A DNA stretch of 64,000 bases, taken from the NCBI GenBank assembly GCA_022410635.1, contig JAJVDF010000365.1:468684-532683 (forward strand), given 5' to 3'. The stretch is from Tretioscincus oriximinensis (Eukaryota > Chordata > Lepidosauria > Squamata > Gymnophthalmidae). The notes under the pieces were generated by a model. The model did not search any database. It worked only from the letters and a program-made list of their open reading frames with translations, and was not told the DNA's origin. A program made the translations under genes and the position numbers. Positions 50,363-59,887 of this stretch are shown piece by piece (within the stretch, counting starts at the first letter, position 1; every line of letters begins with the position of its first letter).

Positions 50363-53300
50363 GTGAGTGTTGGATGCTGACCGTGATGGGGTGGTTGGAA
50401 AACCCGAGGAGAAGGCAAAGGGGATGTGGGTGGCTGGAAGGCAGTTCGGCGTGACGTTCATGGACATTTGAAGGGTTGCAGCAAGCAGCTTTGACTGAAA
50501 CACAGGACAGGCAGGGATGCACATTTTCAGAAAGAACATTTTCTCTGTCGATTAATCGTTTATGAAAGCTCATTTTCTCTTTTGCACAACACTAGGACCA
50601 GGGGGCCTCCCTTGAAACTGATGCGCGGAAGAGTGAGGACAGTCAAGGGAAAGTATTGTTTCACCCAGAGGGTCATTGGTCTATGGCAACCACTTCCAGA
50701 GGCGGTGGTGGTGGTGGCTAGCGGCATGGGTAGGTTTGAAACAGAAATTAAGCTAAGGGTATAAATGGTTACTAGGATGGATCTGTTGATCCTGCCTCTG
50801 GGATAGAGCATTGGGCAGGATTCCTGAAGTATCATTTGCAGGACTTTGAGAACAGGTGAAGCTTCTGCCCAAGGGCAGCCTTCTGTCTCACCCAGCGGCC
50901 CACCAATTGCCCCAGGGCATCTCAATCAGAAGGCAGCAAAACCCTCTGCTGTTCTCGACACCCTGCAAGTGGCACTTCAGGAATCCTGCCTGTTGCTCCA
51001 TCACAGAGACAGGATCAAGACATCCATCTTAGTAGCCATTTGTGCCCTTTGTGTCCTGTCCTAACAATCCTGTCCTAAAGTTATCCAGGCCGTTAGCTAC
51101 CATTTACCTCTTCTGGAAATGAATTCCACAGACCGATGACCCTCTCGTTAAAAAAATACTTTCCTTTGGTTGTCCTCACTCTTCTGTCCACCAGATTCAA
51201 GGATAGAGAAAATATTTGTGGGATAGAGAAAATATTTTTTCCTGATTATTTTGTTTCTTTTTTAGTTTTTGGGAGACCTGTGTTTTTTAGTTTAAGTTTT
51301 TGGTCTTCTTTTGTCCGGGGGATTTTGTTGTTTGACTTATTAATTTATAAGCCATCCAAATGTGCCTTTTTCACAATAGGGGAATTTCGTGTCTTCCAGA
51401 CATGCCCTTTGGAATCTAGAAGGTTAAAAGAGTACGGCTGCTATTCAGTTGTCTAACCCTGGAGCAATCTTATCTTTAGGAAACGTTTGGGAAAGAGCTG
51501 GAAGGAATGATTAGAAATTCAGAGGAGAGCTACAGAATAGGCAGTTCAGGGTTGCCTCACACAGTTCTTGTCTTTTAGTATTCCATGAGGCAGCTCTGAA
51601 GAATCCTTGCACACCGGTTGAGTCGGAAGCCCCTAGAAACGATACAAGAGGATTGTTTAGTCTATACCTTTGCTCCCAAGGCCCCATTCACAGCCACACA
51701 ATGTTTACCTACCTGGTTCTCACTAGAATGTTTCAACATTATGATTCTTCCACCAAACGTGTAAATGGAGTTTTCGTCATGCTTCGCAACGCATCAGTAA
51801 TTTCCTGATTGCGGATTTTATTTCCCAACATCTTTGCAAAAGGGCCTGTATTCTGTTCAAACCTTCATAATGCCTCTTGGTCAACATAATAAGGAAGGAG
51901 CAAGATCTCGCAAGAAGCCAGATCAAGGCAATAAGAATCTCATACAGAGCGTTCTTATTATTTACTTCCTGGTTAGTCAAGGGCAGAAGCAGGATCGCAA
52001 AATGAGCGTGCTCAAAATTGACTTCCTGGTTTAGTCGGCTCATCTGTTCCATGTGGATTTAAAGGCTTTATGGTTTGTTTGCAAGAGGATGAAGATATGT
52101 AATTGGAGCTCACGATGGGGTTATGTTGGAACTTAACACCATTGCAGTTTTTAACACATTGTCCTGCTTTCTCAATAGCTTCCATTGGCTCTGCCTTCAT
52201 TTGTCTTCGCTTTCTTTCCCGTTTTTCTTATCGCAGAAATTGCTCTATGAGCAGCTGATCCTTCTGACCATTGTTATCCTTTGTACCGTGTTCAAAGGCT
52301 TTGAGCAAAAGCCATCACCAGCACCTCCCCTCCAGGCTAGTTGTCCTCTGAAAGGCTCTGCAGTTCTTTCGCACCATTTGGAAGGCCACCCACCCTTGTT
52401 CAAGGAGGCCACTTTTAAAGTCTTAATTTTTGCTTTGATGTCTCTGAGAAGAGGAATTTTTTCCTCCTTGTTCCCAGTACTTTCAAAGCCAAAATTAAGC
52501 CTTTGATTCACATTGTAACAGGTAAATGGGGCCTAGGGCAAGGGCACCAAATGGGTGACCAGGAGTCTAGAATTGGGGGTGCTACAAATCCTTGCTTTGG
52601 CCCGGAGCCCCATGCTTCACATTCATTGCTCGCCATGTGTGGTGAACTGGTTAGAGAGTCAGACTCTTATCTGGAGTCTCCCGGTTTGATTCTGTACTAT
52701 TGCACAAAAGCCAGCCGTGTGACCTTGGGGTAATCACCGGTCTTTGGAGCGCTCAGCCTCACCTGCTTCACAAGGTGTCGGTTTTGAACAGAAGGTGATG
52801 TAAGTCACTTTAATTATCTTTGGTAGAGAAAAGCAGGATTGGGACAGGTCTCCCATTCAACTTCCTGTTAGCAAAAAAGATGTTTCTGTGGCGGGACTTA
52901 GCACAGATAGGCTAAGATAGATGGCTTTTTCCCTCCCAGAGCTCGCTGTGCTGCAGGCTGGGAGTTGTAGTCCACAGGACAGGACCCCACTAAGGCTGAA
53001 GAGGCTGCCTGTTGGTCAGACTACATTTGTCAGAAGGCCCCAACGTCAGCACGACAGCTCCTGTTTCACTTTGTTCACATTTGGGCTGCTGATGTTACTT
53101 CTACAACTTTGTGAAACTGCTGGGCGTCCAAGCTTTTAAATAAGTTCTTGTCATAATGAAAAAAACAGCAGAGAAAAGCAGGCAGAAAAACAACCGAAAA
53201 CCAGAAACAAAAATTCTGCCTGAAAACGAGAAATAGGAAGCCGGTCATTTGTTATTGACTATCAAATCTAACTGTCCTTCATCGTTTATGTTTTTTCACA

Positions 53301-56295
53301 AGATGAGCCCGTTCTAGAGCGCCTAATCCTTGTGTTATGCAGGTTTGTTCGTTACATGCTCATTACTCAATCGTGCCAAAGGATTAATCAGAGCAAAGGT
53401 GTTTTTGTCTTTAAGAGGGCCACCTCTCCCCAGAATTCAGCCTGGAACAGTTCAGTTCTGTCTTGCGTCTCAGCCTTTGCCTCTCCCTTTCCTCAGGTGC
53501 CTGCGCGATTTGCTTGCCGTGCCTGGCTTGCAAAGTAAGCATGGAGTATGGGGAGTGCTGCTGCGTTCCATTCTTGCCTGGGGCTCTTGTGGCCATGCGG
53601 ACAGGCCTGCGGGAACAGCTACGCATCCAGGTAGAAGATCCAGTCCTCGGGCGTTGAGTATGTAAGCCATCAAGCAGGCAATTGCTAGGAAGAAGTACCA
53701 GTTCATAGTCAAAGACAAAGGAAAAGGTTCAAAAGGTTCAGTAGCACTGCCGGCCACTGCACGAGAACTGTGCACGCCCTGCCTCCTTGCACGAGTACGA
53801 GGAATACTTGCCCCCCTTATGGGGATTTTTAATGGGATCTTTCCTGTTGCCAGGGCCAGGGCCAGAAGTGACATAACCTCCAGTCACCTCCAGTGTCTGC
53901 TTCCGGGAACGGTGCCAGGAGTGACATCATTTCTGGTCCCACCGTGGAAGTGATGTCACAAAATCTCCACGTGCATTTTGATCACGAGGAGAACTCCAAA
54001 AGCCAGAGATTGTTGAGATCCCAGGAGCGAGATTTCCTGCTGGAAAACTCCCAGCATTGTTCAAAACATATAGCAAAAGGCTCCACTGCTAATGGAAGGA
54101 TGACCTCGAAGGAGTGGTCCTGTCCTATTTCTTCAAAAAACCTTCAAACATTATACACCGATTGTGAGTTTCGTAGGGGCCTGAGGAAGCCCCTCAAAAT
54201 CTCTAAGTTACCCTGTTGAAAGTTGCACCTGTGCTTTGACCCTTTGTGTTAACACACTGTGTTTTTGCCTTGTCCGATGGCTCAGTTGTAACTTTCCCTT
54301 TAAGCCAGTCATTTCTGGAAATGGTACCAGAAGTGAAATCGTTCAAGATGTCATTTCCAGAACCAGGAACTGAAAACGACATCCTGAATGATGTCATTTC
54401 CTGTTCCAGGAACCAGAAATGCAAAACCATACAAGGTATGGGATACGTCCACTTATCTGTATGTGAATGGAAATTCTCATACCCGCCTACGAGAATCTTG
54501 GACAGTTCCCAATATCAGTTATAAGTAGTCCACAATCATTCTGCCTCCCGGAAGGTGTGATGGCTGCATCCTCAGTGTTCTATATTGTCATATGACATAT
54601 TTTCACCAATCACTGGGGGAGGCAGCCAGGCTGCAATCCAGCTATCATACTTCTTACGTTCATCCCAACCAGTAGATGTAAATGGTACCCAGAAAACATT
54701 GAGAATATAAATGCAAAAAAGTTCTTCTTTTTGGCCCAAGGAGGGAGAGGTCTTCTCTCTTTTTCAGTCCGTAGATTTGTTTCAAAATCAAATCAGAAGT
54801 GATGTGAACCAGAAGTGGCTGGGCCTGGGGCAGATGAATAAATGCAGATTAGGAAACCCTCATTATCCAGTAGCTCAGCATATACATGGAGCACCCACCA
54901 CACAGTAGCTCCCACAAATAACCAGTCTCCCTTATTCCTTCGTGGAACCTTCAAGAATAGCCAAAAGTTCCATTACCCCAATTTTCAGATGGGCTTGCAT
55001 AAAATTGCAGCTCTAAGACCTTCCCCCTTTGCAGCCCCAGTAACCCTTTTTTTTAGTTGTGTACTCTGCCCTGCCAGCCCCCATGGGGTCATAGGCCTGG
55101 ACACAGGTAAACATACAGTAGAATATCAATACGCTTAGTGTGAAGGCCACTGTAAAGTACATATTGAACTGTCCAATTTTTTATTTTCACCTGCCCCACA
55201 AACGGTCATATCTCTGTTAGGCAACCAAAAATCCCTAAGTATGTAAGTAGGTAGGGAAGGAAGGAACAGAGGCTCTGTCCCCACTGAGCCTTATTTCTGG
55301 TAATATTTCCAGATATAACTTGGCTAGTGTAGGTTATGGCAGGCTCCTATCCTAAGGTATAGCCCAGAATGTTAGGCAAGCTAAAATCTGTAAGGAAGGG
55401 AGATCAATATTGAAGCAAAGGATGTGACCAGGTTGTCCTCCATTTAGAACTTGAGTCTCTAATGACAGACATTCCTCCCTTCGTTCTCAAGGTCGCCTCT
55501 TCATTCACAGCTCTGATTAGAAGTGTTTTTCTTCAAGCTGGGATGCCTAAGCAACTACATAAGCGAAGGGGCAGGGGTGGGTGGGTTTCCAGCGGAATGG
55601 CCAATCAGTAATATCTACACGCTGAGAAGACATTGCCAGGCACAGATAGCTCAGTCGCTAAGGAATCGGTCTCTCGCCTGGGAGACGGGGTTTCAAAGCT
55701 CTGTGTGGGAAGTGGGGAGGGCTGACCACCTTCCACTAGCCTGTAGCTCTAGCCAACCCAGCTATTCGAAAGCATGAATTGCAAGAAGTTGCAACAACTG
55801 CAAGTAGATACATGGGAACCACCACAGCCTGGTGGGGAAGATAGAATGTGAGCCTTTGGGCAAAATATATCCTTGTAAGCCGCTTTGAGTCCCTTTGGAA
55901 GGTGAGAAAAGCGGGGTATAAGAAGCAAGTTCTTCTTCTTCTCCCATGGACAGAAGTGTAGGCTGCAGGGTGGCCAAACAAGGTAGATTCTCTGCCACCT
56001 TTTCGTAAGATGCTTTTTCTTAAAGAGATGGTTTTGAAAAGCCCGGTCTGATCGCACCCCAAAGGCCCTTTTTGGGTGTTTTAATCTGCTGCAGTAGGGA
56101 AATGCCAAGACCTTATAATAGCTGTAGAGCACTGGAGGAACACAAGGAGACAAGAATGTTTTCCCCCCTAGTTATAATGACGAATATCTTCCTTCTCTTT
56201 CCCAGGGCTGTGTGTGCTGTGACTGGGTGGCCTTCTGCTGCTGCTGCCCTTGTGCCCTTTGCCAGATGGCGCGGGAACTAAAGAGCCCTTGCTAG
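50245..56295 (+). CDS. CNFN: Cornifelin (CNFN), three coding exons, PLAC8 family
   Basis: Small cysteine-rich PLAC8-family protein of the cornified envelope in differentiating keratinocytes. Exons 50245-50362, 53497-53630 and 56206-56295 have GT-AG borders and matching phases. They give 342 nt or 113 residues, against 112 in human cornifelin. Diagnostic blocks are RDWKTGLMDC, CLPCLACKV, the family signature YGECCCVPFLPG, MRTGLREQLRIQ and CPCALCQMARELK. More than a sixth of the residues are cysteine, with a CCCC run in exon 3. The start is the first ATG before the conserved block and gives the usual length. Its place between LIPE and MEGF8 supports CNFN over other PLAC8 paralogs. Each intron is about 3 kb and repeat-filled. 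Confidence 0.94.
50585..50855 (+). repeat. CR1-like LINE 3' end
   Basis: CACAACACTAGGACCAGGGG, CACCCAGAGGGTCATTGGTC and GGTATAAATGGTTACTAGGA, in CNFN intron 1. Confidence 0.82.
50870..51240 (-). repeat. CR1-like LINE 3' end, reverse orientation
   Basis: GGCAGCCTTCTGTCTCACC, CACCAATTGCCCCAGGG, CCTGCCTGTTGCTCCATCAC and GACCGATGACCCTCTCG. It lies back to back with the forward copy at 50585, so the two could pair as an inverted repeat. Confidence 0.8.
51240..52637 (+). other. CNFN intron 1, middle part
   Basis: No gene recognised. TCTAGTTATT-poor, A/T-rich; near 52380-52500 there is a reverse LINE-like phrase without a frame. Confidence 0.35.
52638..52840 (+). repeat. tRNA-derived SINE, family A
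   Basis: GTGGTGAACTGGTTAGAGAG, TCCCGGTTTGATTCTGTAC, AAAGCCAGCCGTGTGACC and TAAGTCACTTTAATTATCTT. Confidence 0.8.
52850..53260 (+). repeat. Interspersed repeat family C, copy 3
   Basis: TGCAGGCTGGGAGTTGTAGT, GTGAAACTGCTGGGCGTCCA, AGAAAAGCAGGCAGAAAAAC and AACAAAAATTCTGCC, ending GTCATTTGTTATTGAC. Directly before CNFN exon 2. Confidence 0.65.
53497..53630 (+). CDS. CNFN: CNFN coding exon 2 (residues 40-84)
   Basis: A 134-nt exon between TTTCCTCAG and GTAGAA. It carries the PLAC8 signature (CLACKVSMEYGECCCVPFLP) and MRTGLRE. Confidence 0.94.
53840..54430. repeat. Cluster of inverted GAAGTGACATC-type motifs
   Basis: GAAGTGACATAACC, GGAGTGACATCATTTCTGG, GGAAGTGATGTCAC and AAGATGTCATTTCCAGAACC recur in both orientations over 600 bases of CNFN intron 2. 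This may be the interior of a decayed DNA transposon related to family D, which carries GTCATTTCTGGC. Confidence 0.4.
54430..55630 (+). other. CNFN intron 2, middle part
   Basis: No exon or named repeat is supported here. Confidence 0.4.
55634..55945 (+). repeat. tRNA-derived SINE, family B, near full length
   Basis: CACAGATAGCTCAGTCGCTA (A-box-like), GACGGGGTTTCAAAGCTC (B-box-like), GTAAGCCGCTTTGAGTCCC, GAAAAGCGGGGTATAAG and a (TTC)n end. It lies just upstream of CNFN exon 3. Confidence 0.85.
56206..56295 (+). CDS. CNFN: CNFN coding exon 3 (residues 85-113)
   Basis: Begins after CTCTTTCCCAG and ends in TAG at 56293-56295. GCVCCDWVAFCCCC and CALCQMARELK match the C-terminus of cornifelin. 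The exon is too short to stand out as an open frame on its own. Confidence 0.92.
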   Translation, partial: GCVCCDWVAFCCCCPCALCQMARELKSPC

Positions 56296-56379
56296 GCCAT
56301 TTCCATGGGCTGGAATCTCTCCATAGTCACTCCCACTATGCGGAAGAAAAATCCACTTGCATCCAAAAGATGGGGAATG

Positions 56380-56640
56380 ATACAATCTACTTGGACTACA
56401 CTTCCCAGCAGGCCCTTCTGCCAGCACAGCAGCAGCTGTTTTGCTTTTTTCACATTTGGGCTTCTGCTGCCAGCATCTTGAAACTGCTGGGCATCCAAGC
56501 TTTTATAATTAGCCCATGCCATCGTGAACAAAAACAGCCTAGAAAAGCAGGCAGAAATACCAGCAAGAACCAGGAAGCAGGAATTGGAAGTAGAGACACA
56601 GGAAGCTGGCAGCTTGTTATTGTTTACGCCTATCGATAGT
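56380..56640 (+). repeat. Interspersed repeat family C, copy 4 (likely in CNFN 3' UTR)
   Basis: GACTACACTTCCCAGCAGGC, GAAACTGCTGGGCATCCAAG, AGAAAAGCAGGCAGAAATAC and GGAAGCTGGCAGCTTGTTAT. It starts 85 bases after the CNFN stop, so it is probably transcribed with it. Confidence 0.65.
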
Positions 56641-57175
56641 GTTTTTGTGACTGCAGTTCTCTCCGCTTTACTGATTTCAGTCATGTTTCAACCACGTTTT
56701 TGATTTTGTTTACGTTGTTTTAAGTGTTTGGATCAATGGCCCGATCCCCATGCACTACATAAAGCACTTTGGAGGCGAGTTATCCACTCACGTCTAGCCT
56801 TCCATAAGCTCTGAAGACTTTAAAACAGAGGCCCCGTCTTTTAGAGCACAGTAAACAGCCTCATATCATGCGATTTCCACAAGCCTCCGAGACGTTACCC
56901 AGAATAAGGCTTCGTGTGGACAAGGCTTCCAGTTCAAAGTCCCGAAGAACAATCTCTCCAGAGCTGCTTTATGCAAATATGAAGATTTCATTGGCTCTTA
57001 GAGCACAGGGACTGCCTGGGAACAGTAGGCAGGGTTGTAGGGAATTCTGGGGGTTGTAGTTAGGGAAGCACAGGCAGAAGGCAGGCGAGTAAAATAGAGA
57101 TGAACTGCCAACATGGTTTTTTTAGCATTTGGAAAGCCAGGCAAACCGACAGGTGGGGAAAGGGCCGATGGCTGT

Positions 57176-57181
57176 AATAAA
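57176..57181 (+). terminator. Possible CNFN polyadenylation signal
   Basis: An AATAAA about 880 bases after the CNFN stop; another lies at 57951-57956. Which one is used cannot be told from sequence. Either places the CNFN 3' end within about 1 kb of the inferred MEGF8 3' end. Confidence 0.3.
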
Positions 57182-58684
57182 TTGACTCCTGAAATGTGGC
57201 AGAATTCAAGGAAATAGCCCTGTTAGTCTGGATTCAGAATTTCTAATAAGGGGATCTTGTAGCACCTCGGAGACCAACATGAAAAAGACAGGCGGCATCA
57301 GTTACATCTTTGGGAGCTATGGAGGGAACAAGTACCTAGGCAGATTATTTCTGGAAAACTGGCTGCTTGAACAGAAATGCAAAGGGGAATGGAGATGTAT
57401 TGTGCAATGATAGTTAATCCTTTCTGGTGGAAAGAAATATAAATTAAACAAGAGTGTTGCAATTGAAAAGATGTACAAATGCGGAAAGAAGACTACTGCA
57501 AGAGAGCCGTCAAGGAGGTGTTAACTGATAGTATAAGGTGGTTCGTATGCCCAAAGATTATTTATATTGGTTCTATCAGCGGACTGAAGCTTGTGGATGT
57601 ATTCCAATTCTTTACTTTTTTTTCCAAATCTTTCTCTCTAGCAGTCTTTGATTAAAAAAACAACCCTAAAGGGCTCCCTTGTATTCTTCTTCTCTTCATC
57701 TTTCTGCATCTCTTTGACTGCAATACTCCTGTTCACGTCCTTCCCCCAGGAACTTCCTTCCAACCAAGATGAATTAACTCCTCTCATTATACTGTACTTG
57801 ACTCACCACTTCCATACTCATTGGCATTTCTATTGTTATTCAGACACGGAATTTGTTACAAATAAAAAAAGGAAGGAGCCACTTCTATCAGCCAGTCATC
57901 TCACAGTGGGAAACAAGCTGCATCATGTTGAACTGCATCAGAACTGACAAAATAAAATACACGGATTTTCCTCCATGCCAATGTGTTGCAAGGGTCTTTC
58001 CCCGCCCCTCTTCTGCCCCCCTTCTGCCTGGAGTAATGACCCCCAGGGACTGTTTCCGCTCCTAAAGATGCTGCCTGTTTGCTTAAGGAAGACGGAAGTT
58101 GGCGAGGACTCCCTTTATTGACTTTGAAAAGGGCTGTGCGCATCGGCCAGGGAAGAACCGGGTATTGGCCGAAAAAACTGTAACAAAAGTGACGGCTTTG
58201 TTTGTTTTCTTTTAAAAAACACAACTCAAGTAACAGTACCTAGGAGAGAAATTAATACTGAGAAAACGCAAGAGATGATTGCACGTCCCCAAACACACAT
58301 GCATGAAGCTTCTTTCTGTGGAGCGAGACCCTCACTTTCCTCAGAAGCCCGGATCCAGCTGTGCTTCCTTTGCCTACCCCTCAGGACGGTTTGCAAACAG
58401 AAGCCCAGCCTTTGGCTCTGTGCCTCTCCTGTATGAAGGAAGTGGGGTAGGCTCAAACGCCAGGAACGGCCTCGAGGTCAACCGGGCAGCAGAAGGACCA
58501 TCGGCTGTAGGCTCTGCACTCATCACATGCTAGTTGGAGGTGCCTTCCGCAGTCCAGGGAGCACTTCTCCCGCCTCCCACCGTCGGCTCGCCCCCTCTGT
58601 GAGCCGGGCAAGTATTGTCAGAAAGGCTGGTACCAACGCTCTAGCCTCACCCTTCTTCAGTACACAACCAAGACTCCCAGGGTC
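57182..58684. other. Convergent 3' region between CNFN and MEGF8
   Basis: Non-coding. The right part (about 58100-58684) is probably MEGF8 3' UTR. A/T-rich LINE-like sequence with a degraded reading lies at 57600-57950. Confidence 0.5.
58114..58119 (-). terminator. Probable MEGF8 polyadenylation signal
   Basis: TTTATT on the plus strand is AATAAA on the minus strand, about 570 bases past the MEGF8 stop. No interspersed repeat is recognised between them. The assignment is by position only. Confidence 0.45.
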
Positions 58685-59887
58685 TCAGAGGGACATGCTG
58701 GTGAGGTTCTCATGGCTGAGGAGACCTTTACGAGTGCTGCTGCCCCCATGGCTACTACTGCAGTAGTCCTGGAGGTTGTGCCGCAGGGTGACAAGGGCCG
58801 ACCCGAGGCAAGCCCGGTTGGGGGCCTGTAGCCCTCCTGGCAGTTGGAAGAGGACGGTGGCTACCCCGGCCATGCCGTCGTCCGTCGGTTCCAAGGTAAT
58901 GGGCCCCACGCGAAAGCTCGAGTACGAGTAACCCATCAGGTGGGAGAGGAACGGCTCCGAACGGCGGAAATGGGCGACCGGGTAGGGTACCTCGTGGTAG
59001 GGCTTCAGGCGACTTTGGAGAGGTTGGCTGGCTGTCAATGCCGGGTGCTTGTGAGGGCGCGCAGGGAGGAAGACCAGCTCTGCAGCGGCCCCCAGGGCAT
59101 CAGGCTCAAAGTAGATGGTCACTTTGGCAAAAGGCCGGCTGGCCATTTTGGTCATTTCCTGTAAGTGCCGCCGCTGCTCGTGCCTCATATCAAGGAACTG
59201 CTTGACTTTCCACAGCAGGACACAGACCGAGAGGAAAAGGAAGAAGCAGGAGAAGAAGACGGAGAAGAAGACAAAGAGGTCGATGTGGGCTTGGTCTTGC
59301 CTGAAGAAAAGCAAGCCCTGGGATTCGGTGACGTTAGGACTGGTACCCCCGATACCGAACAGGATGACATAGAAGCGGCTAGACTTGAGGGCGTGTTTCT
59401 CATGGGGATAGGTGATCACGACTCGGTCCCTGACTGCCCGTACAATCAGCACTGCTTGCTGCTCTTGCACAGTGATGTAGGTGATGAGGCCGTGAGTATG
59501 AGCTTCTCGCACCGGAGGGGAGGCTTGGCTTACGTTGCTCGTGCTGCTGCGCCCACCGACCTCGTCGCCCGAAGACACAATCTGGACAGAGTGGAAACCG
59601 GTGATGGGATCTACGTCCACAACGAACGTCTCGTAAGAAGTGGAGATGTAGACGTCCACCCCGCCAAAGGTCACATCGATAGTGATACGGATGTCTACGT
59701 TGGTGAACTTGGGCTGAACACCGAAAAAGACTGAGCGCCCTAGAGGCAAATTCTTGATGTTGGGTTCATGGAAGCAGTTGAGTTGTGAGGTTGGGTCAAA
59801 GCAACTCTCTTGATCCACAATGATTAGCCGGTAGCACTGGTGTCCCCCTACAGGGTTGCCGTGAAAAAACTCCCGACACTTGGCGCA
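58685..59887 (-). CDS. MEGF8: MEGF8 terminal coding exon: juxtamembrane, TM helix and cytoplasmic tail
   Basis: The exon encodes 400 residues from CAKCREFFHG to the TGA at 58687-58685, after the acceptor TTATCTCACAG. By residue within the exon: FGVQPKFTNVDIRITIDVTF (55-74), HALKSSRFYV, FFRQDQAHIDLF, and a Phe-rich transmembrane helix (204-226). The cytoplasmic segment has RRHLQEMTKMASRPFAKV; MASRPFA (248-254) is the motif shared with attractin and known to bind MGRN1. GPITLEPTDDGMAGVAT (328-344) and the ENLTSMSL terminus are near identical to human. The linker around 105-130 and the stretch 262-325 differ from human, which is Pro-rich there. Confidence 0.97.
   Translation of the reverse strand, partial: CAKCREFFHGNPVGGHQCYRLIIVDQESCFDPTSQLNCFHEPNIKNLPLGRSVFFGVQPKFTNVDIRITIDVTFGGVDVYISTSYETFVVDVDPITGFHSVQIVSSGDEVGGRSSTSNVSQASPPVREAHTHGLITYITVQEQQAVLIVRAVRDRVVITYPHEKHALKSSRFYVILFGIGGTSPNVTESQGLLFFRQDQAHIDLFVFFSVFFSCFFLFLSVCVLLWKVKQFLDMRHEQRRHLQEMTKMASRPFAKVTIYFEPDALGAAAELVFLPARPHKHPALTASQPLQSRLKPYHEVPYPVAHFRRSEPFLSHLMGYSYSSFRVGPITLEPTDDGMAGVATVLFQLPGGLQAPNRACLGSALVTLRHNLQDYCSSSHGGSSTRKGLLSHENLTSMSL

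Noticed and set aside
55640..55720. tRNA gene (GATAGCTCAGT and GGTTTCAAAGCTC)
   Set aside because: The A- and B-box-like motifs belong to the head of a family B SINE with a long non-tRNA body; the cloverleaf is not maintained.
59165..59734. 189-codon open frame on the plus strand
   Set aside because: Antisense shadow of the MEGF8 last exon; the minus reading matches MEGF8 throughout.
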